From Saccharomycopsis fibuligera x Saccharomycopsis cf. fibuligera (taxonomy: Eukaryota; Ascomycota; Saccharomycetes; Ascoideales; Saccharomycopsidaceae), in contig CP012821.1 of assembly GCA_001936135.1 (NCBI GenBank), forward strand, positions 744,001 through 808,000: a stretch of 64,000 nt of DNA, in the 5' to 3' direction. Below are positions 9,741-21,013 of the stretch, piece after piece. Both the position numbers and the translations under genes were made by a program. A model generated the notes under the pieces. The model saw only the letters and a program-made list of their open reading frames with translations, did no database searches and had not been told where the DNA came from. The first letter of the stretch is position 1; every line of letters begins with the position of its first letter.

Positions 9741-12538
9741 TTAATCCGCCTTCAAATTAGCAGAATTTTTTCTGGCAATCGAAGCAATTCTATCGCCTAT
9801 ACCCAACGCTAACCCCTGTCCCTTAGACCTAATTCTAACATGACCTAATATTGGGCCATCTTTCATCTTCTCAATACACAAATTAGCCAAAGCGTCCTCA
9901 TTAAAACTAGGTTTGGAATACAAATTGGCACTTAAAAATTGGCAATCAGAACCACCAATTGCCGATTCTGGAGTCAAACATTTCATGTTCGTGTTTTTCA
10001 ATAATAAATTCAAATACACTGATATTGAATTAATAGTGGAAAGACTTAATGACAATTTTGTTTTCCCATTCAAATTCATTCCACATCTTGCGAAATTGTG
10101 ATTCTGTGCAGTTAGCTGGTTTAATATAATCCATGATGTCAATATGCACGTCAAAATCACGATAGTTTGGTCAGTGGTATGTTGTCCATCATACAAAATA
10201 TTACCAAATATTACCCCTGTGTCAGCACTAGTAACTTTGATTGTAGTAGTGACTCTGTGGAATCCATGAGCAGCAATATTAGCGCTCACTAGTTTATCAA
10301 CCACTTTCAAGTCTCCCAAAGTGGCAAACTCCACCGATAAGTTTCTAAGAGTACCACTAGTTTCATTAACTAAAAGCATGTCCAACACAACTTCAAACTG
10401 GTCCATTTTTGCTAATTACTTCCAAACCATCTTCTTCATTGGATGTTCCTGAATTAAATGCATTATTACTTCTTGGGAAAACCCGGAAATTTATGTGTTC
10501 GTCAATGTTATTAGCAAGGTCTCTAGTGACCGGAGTTATTCCTTTATCAACTGTTTTCTTTTCGTTTTCTTCAAGAAGATCTCCGAGAGCCTTTTTGGTG
10601 TCCTCAAGGAAGCTCTTGGCAACAATCTGCTTTTGATCATTGGCACTATCATAATCTTCAACCAAGTATCTTATATATAACAAAATTCTTTCAGCAGAAT
10701 CTTCATCAATGATTCTCTCCACGAACTCTGGCTCGCCAACTCTGAGAATTGATACCAAAATTAAAGCCGCTTCTGCTTTTAGCACACTTAAAATCTTATA
10801 GTTACTGGAAAGTTCATTAAATCTCAAAATCAATTTGAGCAAAGTAGATGCTAAAATAGACCCCAAGTAGAAATCGCTATTGAGAATTAGTTTTCTGATT
10901 GGTGGTTGAGTATCAACTTTAGCGTCATTTATTTTCACCTTTTTGGTAGTCAATGCATTTTCTGTAGCATAGGTACCATCTGGTAAGACCACTGGGCCTG
11001 CTTTTTTTTTTATACCACTTTCGCTCTGAAAATCTTGCTGTTTCCCTTCCTTTTCTGTCTCATTAACATAATCTTCTGTTTCAGCAAGTTTTCTCTTCTC
11101 ACTAACCAAAATTTGTAACTCACCAATGTTTGATCTGATGAATTTCCAAGATTCTTGAATATTTTTTTCTGTTAATGCATATTCACCAATAATCCAAAGA
11201 GAACCTTTCAACACTTTGCCATTTTTGACATGAGTCAAAGAATCGATAAGTTTGATCAAAATGATTTCTCTTTTAGCTGGAAATTTTTCTATAATTTCTC
11301 TAAAAAAAGTAATGATCTCGTAAGCAGATTGGGAATTCAACTGGTTGCGGGAATCTAGCAACAAGTCAATGACTTCAATAGAAACATCAATAAAATTGAT
11401 AGAAATCTTGTTGATTGTCTGAATTAGTAATTGCTTGTATTCATTGGATTTACCAACACTTGATTCTTCATCAACAGCTAAAACTTTAACAACTTCTTTT
11501 TTGAAAAAACTGATAATATTGCTAACATTTTTGCTATTTATCAACTCCAAAATCAAGCTCAATGTTTTTTTCTTTACATCCAAATCAGTAGAAGACAAAA
11601 TTCTCAATAGATCCAACGCAAAGTCTTGGAAAAGACCAGGATTCTTTTTGTTCAAATCAACGATTTTTGACAAACGAACCAATTTGACATTATTATCGGT
11701 TTCTTTTATCGCCAAATCAATAAATTTTTAACCAGCTGCTAAGAAAACGTCATCGCTATTGGCCAAAAGACTCAAAGTTAAAGCAGATTCATAAATTACT
11801 GAAGAAGAGCGGGAATCCAAAAGTTTAACGATCAAGTTCAAATATTGTTGCTTTAACTGGCCTGAAGCCAATTTCAAATCTTTTCTAATAAATTCAATGA
11901 ATGCTGATTGTAATAAAGCGTCTAAAAAAGTTAAAGAGTTCAAGTTCTCTTGAATACATGTCAAAGTTGCATCTTTATTTAGGTCTCCCAAAGCAACAAA
12001 AGTATTTCTTAGCAATTGGATCACCCTCCACACTTATGCATTGATAGAGAACTTCCGGGGCATCAGGAATCAAGTTTGGATTCAACCGGTAAATAGAATG
12101 GATGGCAAACACGCAATATTTTCTGACATAAGCATGTCTATTCCAAACAAACAGCTACCGTTGGAATCAAAGGCTCTAACAATTCTGATTCTTTCAAATT
12201 AGTCAAAAATTTTAAAGTATTACCTTTTATGAATTCATTTGGATGCTGCAAGTCATTTCGTGTCTCAATTTGCCTTAAGATTTTAATTTTGGGACAACCT
12301 CCCAATACGCATAAAGCAATTTTTTGAGGGTCTTGTTTCTTGAAGGCATGACATATCTAATAACATGCATCAACAATTCAGGCATCTGATTACCATTCAA
12401 CATGGTAATCAAAATTCTCTTCATTGAATCGATCTTGACATCATCTTTTGATTTCTCGAGTATTGTTTTATATTCTTGAACATATGTTTTGTTAATATCT
12501 GTGCCAAAAATCAAAGTATATGCAACGTCTGCGGACAT
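9741..12538 (-). pseudogene. SEC26: Broken copy of SEC26 (COPI coat beta subunit)
   Basis: Similarity to beta-COP runs through the whole stretch but in pieces. The start is at 12538 (SADVAYTLIFGTDINKTYV, then a HEAT-type [20 protein letters not shown]). Lesions in order: an in-frame TAA at 12275-12277 after VPKLKS, with similarity continuing in the same frame; loss of several codons plus a frame change near 12250; a 2-nt loss near 12140 before RHAYVRK; a 1-nt shift near 12015; an in-frame TAA at 11728-11730 inside LAAG-stop-KFIDLAIKE; a junction near 10400 that drops the segment before QFEVVLDMLLVNE and changes frame; and a pair of compensating shifts between about 10190 and 10085. The C-terminal appendage domain is otherwise clear (VEFATLGDLKVVDKL, GHVRIRSKGQGLAL). 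SEC26 is essential in yeasts, so an intact gene should exist elsewhere. Seven lesions with codon loss argue against simple sequencing error. Confidence 0.88.
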
Positions 12539-13261
12539 GTTGAGAGCCTACCGTTGTTATTGTGCTTTGACAATGACGTTGCTTGTTTTTTAACAGACGG
12601 ACACTAGCTTTTGTTTCCAATAGCTTATGCTCACTTTTAGTCCTGACGATGGAGAAACTAATATATTTCATTTTGACCGATTGCTGATTTACTGATCTGC
12701 TTCTTTCTTGAATAGACGCCCTGAAACTTTCATTGACCTTTCTCTGCTTCTACTTCTGCTTCTTCTGCTTCTTTTACTTCATGTTTAAAGCGGGATATAC
12801 AATACTTACTGCGAGGAGCAATTATGTCATGCGAAGTGTTAGATAAAAATTCATACACCTTAGTTTCATTCATGGCGTATGGGCTGTGCTGTGGTCTTTG
12901 TGACATTCTACATTCTTGGGGAACTTAATTGACATGGGAAAGACATCAATTCCAGTAAGCTTCAAATTATTGCAAATGTTCTGATATATTACAAAAATGT
13001 GTATATTAGAAATTCTAGGCGTGCTCTTTAAAGGTTCACACTTTATTGCCTTAAGATGCAAAACCCAGAAATAATATGTTTAAAAGCTTTCCTGTTATTG
13101 TAAAGTAGGTGCTTACGTACCATTTTATTTTAAGACATATGTTTTTTGCATGCCTTTACTGTTAAGGTGAACAAAATCGTTTAATAAATGTACAGGTCTT
13201 TTTGAATACTAAATATAGAAATACATAACTTTTAGTTTACTTTTTACTTCAAGTAATTAAT
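12539..13261. other. Intergenic region, no gene recognised
   Basis: 723 bp upstream of the SEC26 remnant and downstream of MIA40. On the minus strand a 63-codon frame (12870-13061) and an overlapping ATG frame ending in a GTAAGT-like site near 12810 could be a gene relic. Neither resembles a family I know. Confidence 0.45.
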
Positions 13262-14480
13262 TTAGTCTTGTTTTGGTTCTTCTTGCTTTGGTTGTTGTTC
13301 TTTGGTCTCGTCTGCAACTTCAGCGACAACTTCACCAGCTGGAGAAGCAGCAGTGGCACCGGCAGCAGCATTTTCACTTGATCCAACAGGAACCTCATCT
13401 TCTCTTAATTCTTCAGCATAAACTTCTGGGTATTTTCTGAAACAATCTTGCATACCCTTAAATTTCTCAATACAGTCAATCCCCTTTGGTTCAGCTTCAG
13501 AGTAAACAAAACAAGAAAAGGCAGCTTTGAATTCTTCACCACATGGACCGTTGGCCATGCCTCCGAGACATGGACAATCCCAGTTGATTTCACCGGTTTC
13601 TGGGTTGTATGCGGCTTGTTGCCCCTGTTCTTCGTCGGCTTTATCTTCGGATTTATCTTCAGTTGGTGTCTGTTCGGATTTTTGTTCTTCTGGCTTTTGT
13701 TTGGATTCCGTTTGCTCTTGTTCAGGTTGTCCTTCGAGTTTTTCTTGTTCGGATTTTTGCTCGGACTGTTCGGACTGTTCGGATTTTTCAGGTTGTTCAG
13801 ATTGTTTTAATTCCTGTTCGGACTTTGATTCCTCTTTCTCTGGTTGATCCTCAGATGGGGTGTCGTTTTTTGATTCCTCACTACTACTGCTATTGTTATC
13901 AAAAGATTCTTCTGGAGTAGATGCTTCATCATGAGTAACAGATGGGGTGTCTTGGGAAGTAGCTGGTTCTTGCGGTCTTTCTTCTTCAGTTGGTTCTTGT
14001 TGTGCAGGAGCTGATTCCTCAGAAGCAAGCTTTTCAGATTGTTCAGGTTGTTTTTCTATAATATGTAGCTGTTAGTATGATGTGGTCAACATCAAAAACA
14101 AAACCAACACCCTCAATCAGCATCAACCCAAAAAACAGATACCAAATGATTCTGATTTAGATGTAATCTAAGCACCCAGATATAACTGAAAAAATATAAA
14201 AAAAAATAATAAATTACTTACTCTTGAAGATCTTTTCGCTATAAGTAGAGATGTTCAACCTGTCTTGTAAGGCAAAAGCGGTACCCAATACAATTGAAAG
14301 TGGGAATAAAAACTTTAAACCTTCCCCGGAAGAATAAGAAGATCCAGATCCGGAAGATGAAGAAGAGTAAGCTCTCTTGGCATTGGATAACGCTGGAACA
14401 ACAAATGCTCTACTAGTGCTTTTAGCTAGCGTTCTTCTAGAAGCAGCACGTAGAGATGAAGTTAACACGACTCTTTGCAT
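13262..14480 (-). CDS. MIA40: Mitochondrial intermembrane space oxidoreductase Mia40 (two exons)
   Basis: Disulfide-relay receptor that oxidises and imports small cysteine proteins into the mitochondrial intermembrane space, with Erv1. Exon 1 is 14480-14222 and exon 2 is 14055-13262. The 166-nt intron has GTAAGT, branch TACTAAC at 14071-14077 and TATAG. The spliced protein is 350 residues. A Ser/Arg-rich presequence ([24 protein letters not shown]) is followed by a hydrophobic anchor ([17 protein letters not shown]). A long Glu/Gln/Ser/Lys-rich acidic linker of about 160 residues then leads to the catalytic DCPCLGG. Next are the twin CX9C motifs ([11 protein letters not shown] and [11 protein letters not shown]). 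The tail is Ala/Glu-rich. The anchor, CPC and twin CX9C order is diagnostic. The frame across the splice was checked by hand. Confidence 0.95.
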
Positions 14481-15062
14481 TGTGTTTTCGTTTAAATTTA
14501 TGTGGTTATTAATTATATAATATGATTATCAAAATTCTATAAGGTGCCTATAATGAAGCTGGCAAGTGCAAATGAGATAGATGCTTATTAATAGAGTAAA
14601 AAAGTCACTGAAAGCTCTAGAAATATGTTTTTGGATTTTTCACTTTTTGCCGCTTCGAGGAATTTCCACCCACCTGTATGCAGGGCTTCGTAACCATATA
14701 CTAAACGCACTATGAAAACTACAATCTCCGATTCCTCCGGAAAGAGTACAAAACTCCACCTATCCTGAAAATACTATTCCACCAAACTCCGATTATTAAC
14801 AGTTACCTCCAATAGACTGAGATTAAAGCCTTACATAACGCTTTAAACTTGTCCTGCATTATATTAAGTCTCACTTTACCTTTAAGCTATGAAAAATTGA
14901 ATACTACATATTCATAGTCAATTTCATTAATCAGAATTAAAAGCTTTATATATTATTACTCTACTATTACTAAAAAGTTATTTTTCTTTCAGTAATCAAT
15001 TATTGGCTTTATTACTTCTCTTTGTCATGTTGCAACATAAATCTATTGCAATGTGCTTTTAA
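14481..15062. other. Intergenic region between MIA40 promoter and next gene's 3' end
   Basis: 582 bp, AT-rich, upstream of MIA40 and downstream of the gene at 15063-16904. No gene, tRNA or repeat was recognised. Confidence 0.6.
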
Positions 15063-16904
15063 TCAAAAGTTACTTAAATAGTATATGAACGTTGCTAAAA
15101 CAACATATTTTGCGTTTGTACAGCTCAAAAACGTAGCTCCACTGCTCGAAATATCTTCGCCGATATTTTGTAATACAACAGCTTTATATTGCGAAAGATC
15201 ATTGCTATTTTCAATGGAATCAGCCGATGATACCTGCGTTTCTGATATTTTATTTCCCATGCTAAAATCGAGAGTATTTATATCAATGATTTCGTCATCA
15301 TCTGTTTGTAATAAAGTGTGTTGTACGCTAACCTCTCCTTGTTCCGGATTTGTTGAGGAAGCTGTCTCATTAAGTGTAAGGTTTCCCGTAATGGTATTAT
15401 TGGCCTCAGTAGATTTGGTTGCCTCTGTAGGGTGAATCAAAGAAACATTAGCTTTGTCTTCTTGGGGCAATAATCCTGAGGTAGCAAGTCCTGATTTATT
15501 TTTTTGGGCAGATAGCTCAGGTGGTACGCCAAAAGCCTCTTCAAATTGGGCTCTATCTAATACACTGGAATCCAAAAGGTCACCATTGTTAATGCTGCCG
15601 TCAACCGAAGTTCCCGGGCTACCCTCAATTTTTTTATCTTGCTGGGCCAACTGCGAGGGTTCCTGTAGAGCTGCTTGTGGAACTTCTGCTTGTGGAACCT
15701 CTGCTTGTGGGATTCCTGCTTGTGGAACCTCTGCTTGTGGGATTCCTGCTTGTGGAACTTCTGCTTGTGGAACTTCTGCTTGTGGAACTTCTGCTTGTGG
15801 AATCCCAGCTTGTGGAACTTCTGCTTGTGGAACCTCTGGTTGTGGAATCCCTGCTTGTGGAACATCTGCTTGTGGAACATCTGCTTGTGGAACCTCTGGT
15901 TGACCTTCTTTCAAAGAGGGTCTTTGCAAATCTTCTTGGGGAGCATTTTGCGGTACTGGTTGTGAAACACCTAGTGGAGTACCTTGCACATGTTCCTGCG
16001 AAACATCTTGTGGCCTGTTTTCGTCGGTACTTCTATACGCTTCGGGTATCTTATTAACGTCAGAATTCCCTTGACCAACATTATCCATACCGAAGTCACG
16101 CAACGCATCATAGTATCCCTGTTGGTAAAACTGACTTTCATCAACGTCGTCCTCTGAATCTTCATTGACATATACATAATCGTACTCATTTGACTCTTGT
16201 AATGATGAGCCAAACAGGCCATTCTCTTCTCTCCCAATTCCATTTGTCGTGGGTACACTAGCTTGATTTTCATGGACATTCTTGTCGGATTCCTTTGTAC
16301 GTGCACTATCCGGTATATTACCACCTAAAGCTGGACCAGCGCTATGATTACCAGAGTCAAAATCTAGTTTGGCGTTATTTTTATCTTCATTCAAAAGTAA
16401 ATCACTTTTGTCCTTGTTATTCTCTGTACTAGGTGCGGCACTGCTTTCGTTTTGACCTTCTTTCACATTAGCCGGAGATATAGTCTTATCTTCAGAAGCA
16501 TTTAAAAGTAGGGCTTTTGTTTGGGAGTCATTATCTTCTCTCTTTTTCTCCACCTGATCTATTGTCACAACTTCTGGAGATCCTTTTGTGGCCTCCTGTT
16601 TATTCATAGCTTCATCTGTTTCTGCTGCTGGTATAATGAATGCCTCCGGATTATTTGGCTGACTGACATAAAAATCATTATTTCTAGCATCACCGGTCGT
16701 CATTAGCTGATCATTTTTGTCATTGGGGTTCTTATTAGTATTCAAAAAATCAAATATGCCTCTGCGCTGATTATTTGATCTTTCAACAGAGTATAATGAC
16801 TTTGGTGATCTTTTGACAAGCCTATCAGTATTAGTGTCTCCTGCGAAGGCAAAAATTCTGGTATTACAAAGCATCCAGCCGAAAAATATCAGCAGTAGTC
16901 TCAT
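15063..16904 (-). CDS. Secreted, probably GPI-anchored repeat protein
   Basis: The predicted protein is 613 residues. The ATG at 16904 gives a signal peptide (MRLLLIFFGWMLCNTRIFAFA) followed shortly by a Lys-Arg, a likely Kex2 cleavage site (DRLVKR-S). The body is Ser/Asn/Asp/Gln-rich and hydrophilic, with many N-glycosylation sequons. Its centre holds a pentapeptide array of PQAEV/PQAGI/PQADV units (about 15 copies). The C-terminus is hydrophobic and preceded by small residues (ISSSGATFLSC then NAKYVVLATFIYYLSNF), as in GPI-attachment signals. This architecture fits a yeast cell-wall or surface protein. I do not recognise a specific family. An in-frame TTG upstream was not used as a start because it would bury the signal peptide. 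Confidence 0.7.
   Translation of the reverse strand: MRLLLIFFGWMLCNTRIFAFAGDTNTDRLVKRSPKSLYSVERSNNQRRGIFDFLNTNKNPNDKNDQLMTTGDARNNDFYVSQPNNPEAFIIPAAETDEAMNKQEATKGSPEVVTIDQVEKKREDNDSQTKALLLNASEDKTISPANVKEGQNESSAAPSTENNKDKSDLLLNEDKNNAKLDFDSGNHSAGPALGGNIPDSARTKESDKNVHENQASVPTTNGIGREENGLFGSSLQESNEYDYVYVNEDSEDDVDESQFYQQGYYDALRDFGMDNVGQGNSDVNKIPEAYRSTDENRPQDVSQEHVQGTPLGVSQPVPQNAPQEDLQRPSLKEGQPEVPQADVPQADVPQAGIPQPEVPQAEVPQAGIPQAEVPQAEVPQAEVPQAGIPQAEVPQAGIPQAEVPQAEVPQAALQEPSQLAQQDKKIEGSPGTSVDGSINNGDLLDSSVLDRAQFEEAFGVPPELSAQKNKSGLATSGLLPQEDKANVSLIHPTEATKSTEANNTITGNLTLNETASSTNPEQGEVSVQHTLLQTDDDEIIDINTLDFSMGNKISETQVSSADSIENSNDLSQYKAVVLQNIGEDISSSGATFLSCTNAKYVVLATFIYYLSNF
15670..15902. repeat. 15-bp coding tandem array (PQAEV/PQAGI)
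   Basis: About 15 imperfect 15-bp units such as GGAACCTCTGCTTGT on the + strand, encoding five-residue units on the minus strand. Variation is mainly in the last two residues (EV, DV, GI). The array stays in frame, so copy-number changes would only alter protein length. Confidence 0.92.
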
Positions 16905-17140
16905 CTTTGACCAAATTCCCTTATGATTTTCACTATATGCTAAAACGGCTTTATATCCTTCATACCGCAATCTGTTTTCATGTTGAGGAGAATGAACAGG
17001 AGGTATTTGCGTGGAAAAATATTTGCAGATATGTATTTGTGTGCGAGCGGATCCACAAACACCGGTGCACAGACATTTTTAGCATGCTACTGCATGAACT
17101 TAGAACAACTTGCAAAAAAAGTTTTTGGAAATCTCTTTGA

Positions 17141-17965
17141 TTAACTCTGCAATTTGGATTGAGGATGGGAGGCCACAATTGATTTACTTTGATCTAACTG
17201 TGCACAAATTTCTTCGTTCAACGGTATAGAGCCCAACAATTCTACTCCTTGCTTTTGTGCTTCTCTTTTCATACCTTCATTATATAAGACTCATGGTGGC
17301 AATTCCGGCACAAAAAGTAAAACATATTCTTCACTAATCCAGCCACTGGAATTTTTACCTTGCTGAACATGGTGATGCCCCTTTTTGCATCTTGTGAAGC
17401 AATGTCCTGAGGCGTAGGCATGATGGCTGCAGCATTCACTTTAATTGCTGTCTAATGGCCAATTGAGTATCGCCAGTACCCAGAAGCATATCAATGACAA
17501 GTGCATCCAAGTTATTCCATTGCACTTCGAATAACAATTAATGTAAAGCTTTCATATCTCTCAAATCTCTTGAGCAATTGCTGGTTCTTTGGTTGATATC
17601 AAATACCCTATAGACATTGTTGGTAACCCATAGTTAGCCTTTGGTAAAAGCTTTCCTGTATCCAACAACCTTGATTCACCTTTAATCTTAAATAACCTTG
17701 GTTTAGATGGCCCAAAAACATCGACGTCTAATAGTCCGGCTTTCTTGCCTAATTTTTGAAATGATAGCGCTAAATGTGCCGAAATGGTAGATTTCCTCGC
17801 ACCACCTTTACCGGAAGAAACTAGCACTATCTTTTTTACTCCTAGAATGGTTTTCTTCACTGGAAGCCCGCGAGACATACGTGGCATTTCTGGGCTCTCT
17901 TTGGCAGTCCCCTGAGCAGTGTTAGTGCAAGCGTTTTGCCGTGAATATACCGCCAACAGTAGCAT
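17141..17965 (-). pseudogene. IND1: Broken copy of IND1 (mitochondrial P-loop Fe-S assembly factor)
   Basis: The first part reads as an Ind1/Mrp-type NTPase: GLPVKKTILGVKKIVLVSSG, then the P-loop as GKGGARKST instead of GKGGVGKST, then GLLDVDVFGPS and NYGLPTMSIGYLI. The frame stops at 17561 just where the family continues with a WRG motif. Similarity goes on past the stop in shifted frames: VIDMLLGTGDTQLAI (normally MPPGTGDTQL), TPQDIA, VKNMFYFLCRNC (CxxC region) and ELLGSIPLNEEIC. It ends at a TAA at 17141-17143. A changed P-loop, a stop and frame changes together mark a dead copy. Ind1 serves complex I assembly, so a working gene is expected elsewhere if the yeast keeps complex I. Confidence 0.85.
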
Positions 17966-18298
17966 CTGCAAATATTTATCATGATCACCACAATAGGCTT
18001 AAACTTAACCTGCAAAAACATACCAATGGATTTTCATGCTGTAACACTTTTGAGAAGGCGAAGCCTCGCTTTAACTCTTGTATCACTCAATTTAATCAGT
18101 ATATTTAAATTGAATATATTTAAATATGCTGTTCCAATGTCTCTTTTAAACACAAATAATGGTAGAATGTGGTTTTTTTTTTTTTTTTATAAGCTAGGAT
18201 CTGCATAGTGGGAATCTACTCCATAAAAAAAATTAGAAATAAAAAGCGTCTTTGAACAGGAGCTAAGCGAAGTATGGATTTGACCAAAAAATAGAAAG

Positions 18299-18370
18299 CT
18301 CCGCGACGGGGAATCGAACCCCGGTCGTCCGCGCGACAAGCGGACATTCTAGCCACTAAACTATCACGGA
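18299..18370 (-). tRNA. tRNA-Asp (GTC)
   Basis: The 5' end is at 18370. The acceptor stem TCCGTGA pairs with TCGCGGA, followed by discriminator G. The anticodon loop CTTGTCG has anticodon GTC, the T-arm is GGGGTTCGATTCCCC, and there is no intron. The sequence closely follows the yeast tRNA-Asp pattern. Confidence 0.96.
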
Positions 18371-19360
18371 AACCATATTTTTGAAAAGAATCAGTTCCAT
18401 ATAACTCTTTGATAAGGGTAACTCTTAGTTACTGGTAGCTCCTAACAATAACTATATAAGAAGCTAGGTTCGTCATTATAACTATTATGTATTCTGTATA
18501 GAAGAACAGTAAGCGAAGTTATCTTCTTTTTTCATTACAATATACTTATCTCCTTTATTTTATCTTGAGCATTACGTCTCTTCCTAGTAGATCCTAGAAA
18601 ATAACTATGAATCCTGAAACCTTCTCACGTCTTAATTCAATTTAGACCCTACAGCCCCTTCTCTTACAATTTTTTGTTGGATAATGACACAATCGAAAAA
18701 AAGAAAATGAACATTGATTTCTAAAGCAATGGATCTAGAGGTAAAGTCACAGAATGAACATATTTAATACCTTCTAGAATCTTCTACTTTGTTTCACAAA
18801 ATGCATATTTACTACTATTTACAGCTCAAGAGATGATATGTGTTGTATTTGGTATAATTATTATTTATATACGGTTCAAGCCAATATTGTTATGAAGTTC
18901 TTATATTTTAGTTACAAAAAAATTGAGAAGAAATAGAAGCAAGTTGAAGAGAAGAACAAGCATCTTAAAGTAAAGAAGCATTCTGAGAGTTAGAAGTTGT
19001 ATAAGAACTGTACGTGTTCTTTTAGGAAGGCTAAAGAGTTAAAGAAGGGACATAAAGAGGAACCTGTGGTTTGAGGATCAACTTGGAATTCTAGTATATC
19101 GGAGCTTAAATAGTGGTAGCCGTCCAGTTTATACTACATTTTGTGTGGTGAATATTTCCTTCCTTATGGTTGCATTTCTGTAATTCTGGGTTTACAACCA
19201 TTAATATAATTTCAACTTCGACAAAACCACTAAACTTACAATAATAACGGAGTTTTTACTTATATAAGTTCTCCTGTATTATAACAGTTGAACTATATTG
19301 TATATTATATATAAATAAGTTTATAATACTCTATTTTCAATCATTTATATATATTTAATA
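18371..19360. other. tRNA-flanking intergenic region with repeat relics
   Basis: No protein gene. The segment from about 18780 to 19340 resembles the repeats at 44880-45240 and (inverted) 63830-64000. An additional short similarity (AATCAGTTCC, then CTCTTTGAT versus CTCCTTGAAC) links 18385-18440 with 63755-63820. This looks like old mobile-element debris accumulated upstream of tRNA-Asp. Confidence 0.5.
18780..19340 (+). repeat. Dispersed repeat family B, diverged copy
   Basis: It shares blocks with 44880-45240: CGTATTTACTACTATT-like at its start, TGTATTnnGTnTnATTATTATTTATA, CGGTTCAAGCCAATATT versus TGGTCCAACCCAATATT, GGAGTTTTnA, and an AACTATAnTGTATATnnTATA tail block. Alignment was by eye and copy boundaries are approximate. 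It may be an LTR of a second element family. Confidence 0.5.
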
Positions 19361-19763
19361 TGTTGGAATTCTACCAAATAACACCACCCATGCCGTTCAT
19401 AGGTATAATCTCTCTTTTTTGGTAATCTGCAGCCTGCGGCTCAGAGCAATCTGACGCACAAATAATTACCTAAGTTGCCAACATCAAAGATGTGATGGAA
19501 AAATGTCATCGCGGGAGTATTGTGGAGAAGGAATGAAATAACCCATATACTTGAAAAAATGTGTACTTTTATTATGTGATATGTTCTATGATAAAAGGGT
19601 CAAAAAAAGAAGTCCGATTTCATTACTCAACTAGTTTACTACGTAACCAGAGCTGCAGTAGGAGACTTTCCTTAACGATCAGAGAAGAGATTGGTTTAAA
19701 CAGTGTTGCTCAAAAGTAATTTCCTCAGATTTGAGTAGTAAATCTAGCCACTATATTTCGAAA
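19361..19763 (+). mobile_element. Old, diverged solo LTR of the copia family
   Basis: It begins TGTTGGAATTCTACCAA and follows the LTR at 57309 in order: CCGTTCATAGGTATAATCTC, TTTTTTGGTAA, CTGC, CATCAAAGATGTGATGGAAAA, TCCGATTTCATTACT, and an end like AGCCACTATA. It is heavily mutated and I found no target duplication. It lies about 1 kb on the 5' side of tRNA-Asp. Confidence 0.7.
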
Positions 19764-21013
19764 AAACTAGAGCATCAAAAGCATGAATGAAACAGTTCGT
19801 TATTGTAGACCTCATAATGATTTGAAATTGAATATTTTTCAGTATTATATCGTTTTAGGATGACGTATGTGCGTACGTAAGCTGATACTAAGCTCATAGC
19901 AATATCGGAAAATAATATATAAGCACTACCTGCCGTAAATAAACTTGTTTTGATAATTATCGGTCAGACATTGGACACTGAAATGTCACGATGACTTAAG
20001 GATTTAATCAAGAAAAACAAAAACTGAGGATACGGTTCAACATTTTCAAGAACTAAATGTCCTTTCTTGAACAAAATAACAACAAATGAAGCGAGCTAAC
20101 TAAAGAATTACCAGTCTGTTAGATATGCACAGCTGGAAAACTAGTAAGAGCAAAAGCACATGCCCAAGTTTTCAGCACTGAGTTATGCAGAACGCAATAA
20201 AGATGCAATACAGCCAACATCAACAGATAAGAAACAAACTCAAAAAGCTTTGAATATATATATAATAATTTTGCTACATAGTTATAGCCTATACAACCTT
20301 TTTTTCACGCGGTACGCGACAACCATCCACCGAGCACCGCCACATACTGATGCTGTTCTTACTTCAAGGCGGGCAAAGCTTGCTTAGCAAGCATAAATAA
20401 AATTAATCTACAGGTTAAAAAACAATGTCAAATATGATATTACTTTAGATCATCACCTAATTGAGTCCCGAGTTTGCTGAAACTAATGCCCTGTTGAGTG
20501 CCGGATAACCTTGATAGATAAAATGATCATTTGTTGACTTTGCAAAGTTGGTGCGGAGAGATCTGCAGTTCTGAGTGCACTTAGTAATTTATTGTGGCAA
20601 GTGTTCTAGTGCGTGCATGTGAAAGAGTTCCCTTACGCGAATACTATTAACATTACAAGAGATTTTGGCGTCAATTGGCAAAGTTACAAGTCTATGGCTG
20701 ATTATTACTCATTGAGCAAAAATTGTGTCGTGAATTAAGTTAGAGTAGATTAGAGTATGTCACCCTGAAGCCACAGGGTCAATAAAGAGCGTATGTTAAA
20801 TAACACAGAAAAATTAGAGCAAAAAGCATAACTATAGTATAAATAAAACAAGTATAAAAACAAAGAGATAGAAAATTATATGAAGAACAGTGAACAATAA
20901 AAAGTAAATGGAATCTTTAAATATGCGTAGAGAAGATGTAACATTGTTTGAAAGCAGTGACTAAATATGCTTCCAAAATGATGAAAAGTAGGCTTCTTTT
21001 TCCTTTATTTCAT
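19764..21013. other. Intergenic region, no gene recognised
   Basis: 1.25 kb of AT-rich sequence between the LTR relic and the NFU1-like gene. A 75-codon open frame at 20160-20387 has no recognisable feature and is probably chance. I see no RNA gene. Confidence 0.5.

Noticed and set aside
9672-12538. SEC26 remnant as a retroposed (processed) pseudogene
   Set aside because: The nearby A33 tract has the wrong orientation for a poly(A) tail of a minus-strand copy, and no target duplication was seen.
9741-12538. SEC26 breaks explained by sequencing errors alone
   Set aside because: Missing codon blocks and two in-frame stops are not homopolymer indels, and neighbouring genes are error-free.
15454-15903. 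Cys/Gly-rich antisense frame over the pentapeptide array
   Set aside because: It arises from the 15-bp repeat; the sense protein has a signal peptide and GPI-like tail.
20160-20387. 75-codon frame near the LTR relic
   Set aside because: Composition and content look random, and there is no promoter or conserved motif.
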